Source: Fremontodendron californicum
Lineage: Eukaryota > Streptophyta > Magnoliopsida > Malvales > Malvaceae
Assembly: GCA_030761205.1 (NCBI GenBank)
Contig: JAULJL010000027.1
Location: 5,523,001 to 5,587,000, forward strand
Length of the DNA stretch: 64,000 bases
Direction of reading: 5' to 3'
Part shown: positions 57,301-64,000 of the stretch, one piece after another
How positions within the stretch are numbered: position 1 is the stretch's first letter
Layout: each line of letters opens with the position of its first letter
The notes under the pieces: model-generated
Database searches by the model: none
The model's input: only the letters and a program-made list of their open reading frames with translations
What the model was told of the DNA's origin: nothing
Made by a program: the position numbers and the translations under genes

Positions 57301-60300
57301 CTCATGGCCACTGACTCATACTTGCTCGTACAGATCCGTTTCAAGCTGTGAAAGCAGCAATTACATAATAACTTCTTCTGAGAGAATCAGTGATTCCTTT
57401 GAAGTGACACCACGTGACAAATTGAAGACAAATGATGAAGTTAAATCACCTACACCTTCAATGGGAAGTCAAACACCAGAATCCCCTAATAGAATTTCCA
57501 TATCAGAGAGCAGTAATTTTTCAGGGCCACCTAGTTGCCGATCAACTGACATATCTGGTCACAGTTCAGACTGTACAGCTGACGATTCCAGCTCTTTGGC
57601 ATCCTTGACCCCCGTGAGTATGTTGTAATAAATTCATAGGGGAATTATGTTTGCTTGTTAACCTAGTCGACAATTGTGGTATCTGTCCATGGTAGAATGT
57701 TGTGGCACTACTGGCTCTGGTCATCATATTGATTCTCATAGCCAATATTTAAGCTCAATAGGTGAAAGGGGAAAGATGAATCCTCTAATGAAGCAACGTA
57801 TTGTTGAACCTGTACTGTTGTTAGTCATTGCTGATCTGGTCCTTTTTAACATGTTACGTTCTCACAGCTTTATGGAGGTCAAACATAAAAACATACAATG
57901 AGTTCTTGACATAACTGGTTGGTTCAAGTTATGATGCAACAACATAACAACATCAAATTTGCATCTTCTTTGATTTGTTTCTAGTGGATGTAACAGCATT
58001 TTTACTGGCTGCTAACTTTCTGAATTAAGTTTACAGCAAAGAAATCCTCCTGATTCTGAAAGCCTACACATCTATTATTTGTTGCCTTCAATTTGTTTAG
58101 ATTAATTGCCTTTTTGTTGTCTCAAATGGCTGAAATTCAAGATAGCATACATTACAAACATGTAAAGTGTAAAGTATGATTTCCTGATTATCATGAATCC
58201 AGTGACTGCCTTTTCTTTTCCGGTCTTGAGCCTTTGAAGTGCATCAGTTCAACATGTCTGTTCCTTTGACCTAAATATGTCTTCCAATTCTTTATTTTAT
58301 AAGTCTAAGACCATATTATTGAGACATATTTATTCTTTGCATGAGCTACACAGCGAGGCTTGGAGACTGAGATAAGGAGAATTCGACAAGAATTGAAGAA
58401 ATCCATGGAAATGTTTAACTCGGTTATCAAAGAAGCTGTTGTGGAAAAAGAAAAAGTAAGATGGGATGCTTATGATCATTGTGATCTTATCAAACTAACT
58501 TTACAATATATCATTAGTTTTCTTGACTGGACCTTTTCTGTACCTAGGCGAGGATGCTTCGGGCATGGAAAGCAGCAGAAGATCGCAAGTTAGAGGAAGC
58601 CAGGCTTGCTGAGGAAGCAGCAATGGCTTTGGCAGAGGCAGAAAGGCAAAAAACCAAGGCTGCTATGGAAGCAGCACATATGGCACAATGTTTAGCAGAT
58701 ATGGAGGCGCAGAAGACAAAACTCGCAGAATTGAAGGACACTCGCGAGGAAGAAGCAAAAAAGAGAGCACTAGATCAGTTGGTTAATAATAAAGCTGTTT
58801 ATAGAAAATACACTATTGATGAGATTGAAGCTGCAACAGATTACTTTGCAAGTGCACATAAGATTGGTGAAGGAGGATATGGACTGGTTTTTAAAGCCAC
58901 CCTTGATCATACTGTTGTTGCCGTCAAGGTCTTGAGGCCCGGTATATCACAAGGACAGAAGCAATTCCAACAAGAGGTAACTATGTTTGTTAATTCTGTT
59001 TCTTAAGAAAAAAATAAACTTCATCGATTTAAAGGTTAAATGCATGGTAGAATTATTTATGTTATGAAGTCACAAAACATTGGTTATTTCTTTTCTTGGT
59101 GAAGTTTAATTCAGTTACTGTCTTGTAGCACACATCCTTATTGTTCCCCTCTTCCCTTATTGCAAAACTCTCAAAAGCTACATTTATGGTAATCTGTCAA
59201 TGCTGTACAACTATCACAACATAAAATGTTTAGTTAATTTGATTTTAACTTGCAGAAATGCTGCTTTTTTAGCTCCTTTTAAACTTGTGCATAGTCCTAC
59301 AATTTAAGATGGTAATGACATATAAATCAGTAAGCCTGGATTTTCAATGACGACTTGTCAAAAGCCTCGAGAAAACCCTCCAATCTAGAAAACCAACTAA
59401 TATGATGTCCACAAATCCTCAGCCAGGAAATTTCTCTAGCCAAATAAAGGGGACGATAAAGAGTATGATCTTACCTTTTAAGTGTTTATAGTGGCAAAAG
59501 CTCTCTGTCGTTTTTTCCTTTCATTTTTATTCAATAAATTTGTAATGTAGGTTGAGGTTCTAAGCTGCATGAGACATCCACACATGGTTCTGCTCATAGG
59601 TGCCTGCCCTGAGTATGGATGTCTGGTTTATGAATACATGGAAAACGGAAGCTTGGAAGACCGGCTCTTTCGTAAAGACAACACTCCCTCAATCCCATGG
59701 AAAACCCGGTTTAGAATAGCTGCTGAAATTGCCACGGGGATTCTGTTCCTTCACCAAACAAAGCCAGTGCCACTGGTACATCGTGACCTCAAGCCTGCAA
59801 ACATTCTCTTAGACCGGAATTATGTGAGTAAGATTGGTGATGTTGGTTTGTCCCGACTAGTTCCACCATCTTTTGCAGATAGTGTCACTGAATATCACTT
59901 AACAGCAGCTCGGGGAACATTTTTTTACATTGATCCAGAGTATCAGCAATCAGGAATGCTAGGTGTAAAATCAGATTTATTTTCATTTGGTGTGGTTCTA
60001 TTACAGCTGATAACGTCAATGCCACCGGTGGGACTGACTGTCCAAGTTCAGAAGGCAATTGAGAAAGGAACCTTTGCGGAAATGCTTGATCCAACAGTAC
60101 CAGATTGGCCTGTTGAAGAGGCTTTATCGTTAGCAAAACTCGCTTTACAGTGCTGTGAGCTAAGGAAAAAGGATAGGCCAGACCTTGATTCAGTTGTGTT
60201 GCCAGAGCTGAACCGCCTCAGGGATCTTGGGTCGGAACATGAAGTCAACAACAGTGAGAAAGTTGCTTATGAGCCACGCCTTTATAATTCAGTTCCACAG

Positions 60301-60345
60301 ATTGGATCACAAGAAAATCAGGTTAGTTTACTGCATGAAGACTAG
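54332..60345 (+). CDS. USP-domain receptor-like cytoplasmic kinase (PUB-kinase family without U-box), 726 aa
   Basis: Exons are 54332-54481, 54807-54902, 55928-56052, 56566-56769, 57334-57613, 58354-58455, 58548-58976 and 59551-60345. Total 2,181 nt with consistent phases. Residues 1 to about 150 form a universal-stress-protein (adenine nucleotide alpha hydrolase-like) domain: FTAIAVDSDRNSQLAVKWA, then VVLHDIDV and NIVVGAS. A Ser-rich linker follows, then a coiled coil (about 310-400) and a protein kinase domain: GEGGYG 426-431, Lys446 in VAVKVL, HRDLKPANILLD with Asp541, DVG in place of DFG at 559-561, and APE-like DPEYQQ. DVG is usual in this RLCK-IX family. No C-terminal U-box is present. 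An in-frame Met at 54299 is an alternative start. An alternative last exon is possible at 60779-61015. The exon 3 donor is weak. Confidence 0.88.
54933..55129. mobile_element. hAT-type MITE, copy 3 (197 bp) in kinase intron 2
   Basis: Starts CTATGTTCCTCCAACTC and ends GTCCGGGTAACATAG. Target copies GTTATGTA (54925-54932) and ATTATGTA (55130-55137), one mismatch. It lies 30 bp after the exon 2 splice donor. Confidence 0.85.
55392..55574. mobile_element. hAT-type MITE, copy 4 (183 bp) in kinase intron 2
   Basis: Starts CTATGTTATCCGAACTC and ends GAGTTCAGGTAACATAG. Target copies TTTTAAGC (55384-55391) and CTTTAAGC (55575-55582), one mismatch. It is in the same intron and in the same orientation as copy 3. 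Confidence 0.85.
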
Positions 60346-62744
60346 TTAATTAACTACCTCTGCTGTCACTAGTTTATATATATCTTTCTGCATTTTCCCT
60401 CGGAGCCTGCTATCACTTAATGACTTCCTTGTTGCAGACTGCATATATTCAATTGATAATTAAAGAATGAAATTAAAGATATGCATAGTCTAAGCACAAC
60501 TTTTAAGACCTTGAATGAGCAAAATGGCTACCACATTTACATTCCCTCCTAATTTTTGTTGCAATATGGATGGACAATGAACCTTATTGATTTGGTTTTA
60601 AAGCAGACTTGGTTATGAACAAGTTGATATATTAGCATAAAACTAGTCAGAGCTTTTGAACAATTTGGGAATTGATTTGATTGAAAGAATCACCAAATAG
60701 TTCCCAAGTAAACCTTCGAAAATTCCTCAAAATCTTGAACTATATTTCAATTGTATGTTTCCTATTATGTATAATCAGGAAGGAATAACAAACATTCCTA
60801 ATGTGGAAATGGAAATTCAAACGTCTATAACTATAAGAAGCGGATGGCAACTGTTCAAGTCTATGACCAGAATATGGAAGGCCAGCTTTCTTCCAGCCAA
60901 CGGGAGACCTGCAGGGAAGTCGAACAAGAAGCCTGGTGAAGTAGGTTGCTGGTCGTTCGTAAATTGTTCCAAAGCTACTCAGCATTTGAGAAGAGTGAAG
61001 TCATTTTCATCATAGAAGATAAAATTGTTGCAATGTCTGATCCTGTCTAAAGCGGATCCGGAGTCCTGGAGTCGTTCTAGATATTGCCCTGAAATTTTTT
61101 TTCCTACGGAATATCCGCTGTTCATAATCCTATTTCCCTTTCTTCTTTCCAATATGGAATTTCCACCTCTGAGGCTTGAAGGAGATGTCTTTTAATAGAA
61201 ACCTATACCTTATTTGTTCCTGCAGATTGTTTGAACAAGTGGAGAACTTTAAATGTACCTAGAGTTAACAAGTTTTTTCATGGTTATAATACTTGGTTTT
61301 GTTTCCAACATTGGCTTCATGGAATGTGGTTTCACCATGAATTGACAAAAGGTAAATAAAATGATGATCTCAAGAAACTTAAAAACAAGATCTAAGATAT
61401 GGGTTATGTTGAGTCTGCATTAGATCCAGAACCTAACAATTTCAGTAGCAGAATACGAAGTTTGGTGGGGGGGACAGTACTAAGGCCAACAACCCTTCAA
61501 TATGAAGTCAAACCAATGATAAAGCTTTGAACACCATTACCATTACCATAAAGCTATGGAGGAACAATGATGACAGGGTTAAAGAATCCGATTGTTACCA
61601 AACAAGCAAGGTGAAATGTGTCAGATCTATCAGTTGCTATGCCATTTCAAAAGAACCAAGTTTTTTTTTTTTAAATGATTCAACAGTTGTAACGAATTAT
61701 CTACTGATTATTCCACAATGGTGGTTGCTGCAGACCTCCATTGTTCCACCACCTGCTAAATATATGATAGTTGGGTCACTAGGTGGTTTTCACATTCTAA
61801 ATCTAGCACAATAAGGAAATGAGGTAAATCATTCTGGTTAAATTTCAATTGAAAAAAAATAAAAAAAAAATCAATGGTAGATGGCAAACCATAACAGCAG
61901 GCAGCTATTTTTGAGGGGGCAAAAGAACTACTAATACACACTATAATGCCAACTTCTTGCGGGAGTTCAAAAGTGTTTTTCTATGGGAGCGTTTGGTAGG
62001 TGGGAATGTACTCATATTCTTTGGATTTTAATTGGTGAAAAACAGATTTACATGTTTGATATGATACATTTTTAGAAGTGTAGTTTTCTCATGGGCATCA
62101 TTTTACCATGAATCATCTGTTTCATACAATTTTTTTTCTTCTTTCCAAAAAGGTTGGTAAAATTACTTTACCATATTGTGAGAAAGTTAAAATAAAAATT
62201 ATTATTCAATCTTATCAAAAGAATGATAAGTTATGTTAATTAGTAATTAGTTAACAAATTTGAATATTAGAAGGAAGAAGGGCCAATAGAATTAAATTTT
62301 AAATTTAATTACATAAAATTTCGGGTTTAATAATTAAAATTTGAAAACAAAAATTACTTCATTCAAAATTTTTAGAAAGTCTTTTTTTTTTTTTTTTTTG
62401 TATTTTAATCACAACTAAATTTAAAATAAAAAGATCTCAATCAAAAAATTAATTAAAAACTCAAATTGTAATCATATAAGTGTAGAAAAAATGAATTAAT
62501 ATTTTTTTAGATCATGTACGATTAAGAAAACAGCTTACTATTTTCAAATGTAATTATTATAATATATATGAAAATAAAATTATAATATTATTTAAAAAAA
62601 TTAAAAAATTACTTGATAAGTGTAATTTTAAAAATTACCTTCACATTTTTATTAAATGCTTGAATGGAAAAAAATAACGTGAAAAAAATGTTTTAGGACG
62701 GAAAAAGAAGTATGGTTTGCAAGTTAAAGAGAAATAGATAAATT
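60346..62744. other. 3' flank of kinase gene and intergenic DNA
   Basis: 60779-61015 is an open frame that could be joined in phase to codon 257 of the last kinase exon via a donor at 60322 and acceptor at 60778. It shows no U-box and I cannot assign it. The remainder is AT-rich. 61983-62060, with GGGAGCGTTTGGTAGGTGG, looks like the end of a MITE, but a partner end was not found. Confidence 0.4.
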
Positions 62745-62885
62745 TTTTTTTTGATTAAAAGGAGATCATAATTTAGGGATAGGGAAAGAAAACGCAGATG
62801 TTAAGATTCGAATCTTAAATTTGTTGGATATCACATTTTAAAGGTGATTTTATGAATCAACTGAGCTAACTTTTAAGTTAAAATA
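62745..62885 (-). mobile_element. tRNA-derived SINE, copy 4 (best preserved)
   Basis: Read on the minus strand: AAGTTAGCTCAGTTGATTCA (A box), ATCACCTTTAAAATGTGATA, then AAGATTCGAATCTTAACAT (B box). Adjacent AT-rich tails prevent definition of a target duplication. Confidence 0.7.
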
Positions 62886-63328
62886 AAGGTACATTTTTTA
62901 ATATTAAAAATTAAATTTTATTATTTTTATATTTTACAATTAGAATAAAAAAATATTAATTTGAAATAATTCCAAATCAACCGAATTTAAACCTTAAAAA
63001 CTTTGTCTAAAATCCGTCCGAATCAAGTCAAACCTATTAAATCGGATAATCTCACTTTTGAACAGAACAGGGTGTATGATTTTTTTTTCTTTTTTTTTTT
63101 GGGTGCATCATGTCTTTCTTATGAAACTTCTTTTAAAAAGGCAAAAGTTGCTAAACCGGTTTTCCGGTCCAACCGGCTAATACAATATAATTAAAAAACA
63201 AACAAACACAAAACCTATGCAGAATCATTGTTTTGTTCAAAGTAAAACATAAAACCTTTCCCCTCTCATTTCTCTCCCATAAACCAAACCCTAACTCGAA
63301 GTCTCGAACCACCTAACTCACCCTAACC
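62886..63328 (+). promoter_or_regulatory. Upstream region of TIM23
   Basis: AT-rich DNA followed by a leader from about 63230. AAACCCTAA at 63287-63295 is a telo-box-like motif often found in promoters or leaders of plant genes for translation and organelle biogenesis. No other gene seen. Confidence 0.45.
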
Positions 63329-63892
63329 ATGGCTCATCATGGCGGCTCCGACCCAGAAACCGACCCAAACACCCGACTTTACAACCCATACCAAGACCTA
63401 AACCTCCAAGTTCCTATAACCAACCTTTACAAGCTCCCAACCTCCCCGGAGTTCCTGTTCGCCGAAGAATCCCTCCACCAGCGCCGTTCTTGGGGCGAAA
63501 ATCTAACCTTTTACACCGGTTCCGCTTATTTAGGCGGCTCTGTTTCCGGCGCAGCCGTCGGGCTCTCCTCGGCTCTCAGGAATTTCGAGCAAGGCGATAC
63601 TTTGAAGCTCAAAATCAATCGGATCTTGAACAGTTCGGGTCATACGGGTCGGTCATGGGGGAATCGGATCGGTGTGGTGGGCTTGATTTATGCGGGGACG
63701 GAGAGTGGGGTCGTGGCGGTGACTGACCGTGATGATGTCTGGAGTAGCGTGGCGGCGGGTCTCGCGACCGGAGCTGTTTGTCGGGCGGCGAGAGGGGTAA
63801 GGTCTGCTGCGGTTGCGGGTGCGCTTGGTGGGTTGGCGGCTGGAGCAGTGGTTGCCGGGAAGCAAGTATTGAAGAGATACGTGCCTATTTAA
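63329..63892 (+). CDS. TIM23: Mitochondrial import translocase subunit TIM23, 187 aa
   Basis: Channel-forming subunit of the TIM23 complex in the inner mitochondrial membrane, which imports presequence proteins. The N-terminal 50 or so residues are soluble (TRLYNPYQDLNLQVPITNLYKLPTSPEF is typical of plant TIM23). The Tim17/Tim22/Tim23 domain follows with Gly/Ala-rich membrane spans: YTGSAYLGGSVSGAAVGL (about 56-73), RSWGNRIGVVGLIYAGTESG with the conserved RxGN-like core (about 107-126), WSSVAAGLATGAVCRAARG (about 137-155) and a last Ala/Gly-rich span to the C-terminus. Intronless, as in Arabidopsis TIM23 genes, and of normal length (about 188 aa). The start is the first Met in context ACCATGG. 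Confidence 0.95.
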   Translation: MAHHGGSDPETDPNTRLYNPYQDLNLQVPITNLYKLPTSPEFLFAEESLHQRRSWGENLTFYTGSAYLGGSVSGAAVGLSSALRNFEQGDTLKLKINRILNSSGHTGRSWGNRIGVVGLIYAGTESGVVAVTDRDDVWSSVAAGLATGAVCRAARGVRSAAVAGALGGLAAGAVVAGKQVLKRYVPI

Positions 63893-64000
63893 AGGAGAAA
63901 AAAAGCAGGAATTTTCAGTGAGTTGATATTTCGTTAAATCGAAAATTTTGATGGTGGTAGGTTAAATTTGAAAAAAAAAATGATAATAGGTTTTGGAGAA
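63893..64000 (+). other. 3' flank of TIM23
   Basis: Probable start of the 3' untranslated region. The window ends here. Confidence 0.4.

Noticed and set aside
59800..59830. DVG instead of DFG as a sign of a dead kinase
   Set aside because: DVG is the usual form in this USP/U-box-kinase family and the catalytic HRD and Lys are present, so it is not a private defect.
63329..63892. TIM17 or OEP16-type protein
   Set aside because: The N-terminal extension with TRLYNPYQDLN and the length are those of plant TIM23.

Overview
The window is nuclear DNA of a flowering plant. It has GT-AG introns, chloroplast and mitochondrial nuclear genes, a clade A PP2C, an RLCK-type kinase, AT-rich intergenic DNA and plant retrotransposons of the Tat/Ogre, L1-like LINE, SINE and hAT-MITE types. 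It is probably a eudicot. A malvid such as a Malvaceae species would fit, but that is low-confidence inference.

Layout. 1-1761 is AT-rich DNA with a striking array of four perfect hairpins at 822-1058. 1762-16025 is one complete LTR retrotransposon (element A), read on the minus strand, with an ATAAT target duplication, nearly identical 3.1-kb LTRs, tRNA primer site, polypurine tract and a gag gene but no pol; its 3' internal region is built of two minisatellite arrays. 16703-18238 is an intronless threonine synthase gene. 19462-21858 is a broken, intron-containing fragment of an M1 aminopeptidase gene. 22849-24522 (minus) encodes a proline-rich membrane protein of the DUF4408/DUF761 type. 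24.5-29.7 kb is repeat-rich intergenic DNA.

29.78-38.27 kb is a three-level transposon nest. A LINE (A) is split by a Tat/Ogre-like LTR element (B, 30015-37017). The 5' LTR of B carries a second, 5'-truncated LINE (C). B has lost everything from within ORF1 to the middle of its 3' LTR.

40073-41865 (minus) is a small four-exon gene for an L18a-like membrane protein. 43-47 kb holds LINE, SINE and MITE remnants. 48043-51625 (minus) is a four-exon clade A PP2C of the HAB1 type (ABA co-receptor phosphatase). 54332-60345 is an eight-exon kinase gene with an N-terminal USP domain. 63329-63892 is an intronless TIM23 gene.

The host genes are functionally unrelated to each other, as is usual in plants. 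The more unusual content is in the mobile DNA: the hairpin array, the gag-only element with satellite-like arrays, two related Tat/Ogre elements sharing leader and LTR-end motifs on opposite strands, a hAT MITE family with four copies that each keep a recognisable 8-bp target duplication, and transposons filling introns of the PP2C and kinase genes. Exon boundaries were read by eye from splice motifs, phase and protein similarity. Family assignments rest on remembered family features, not on a database search.
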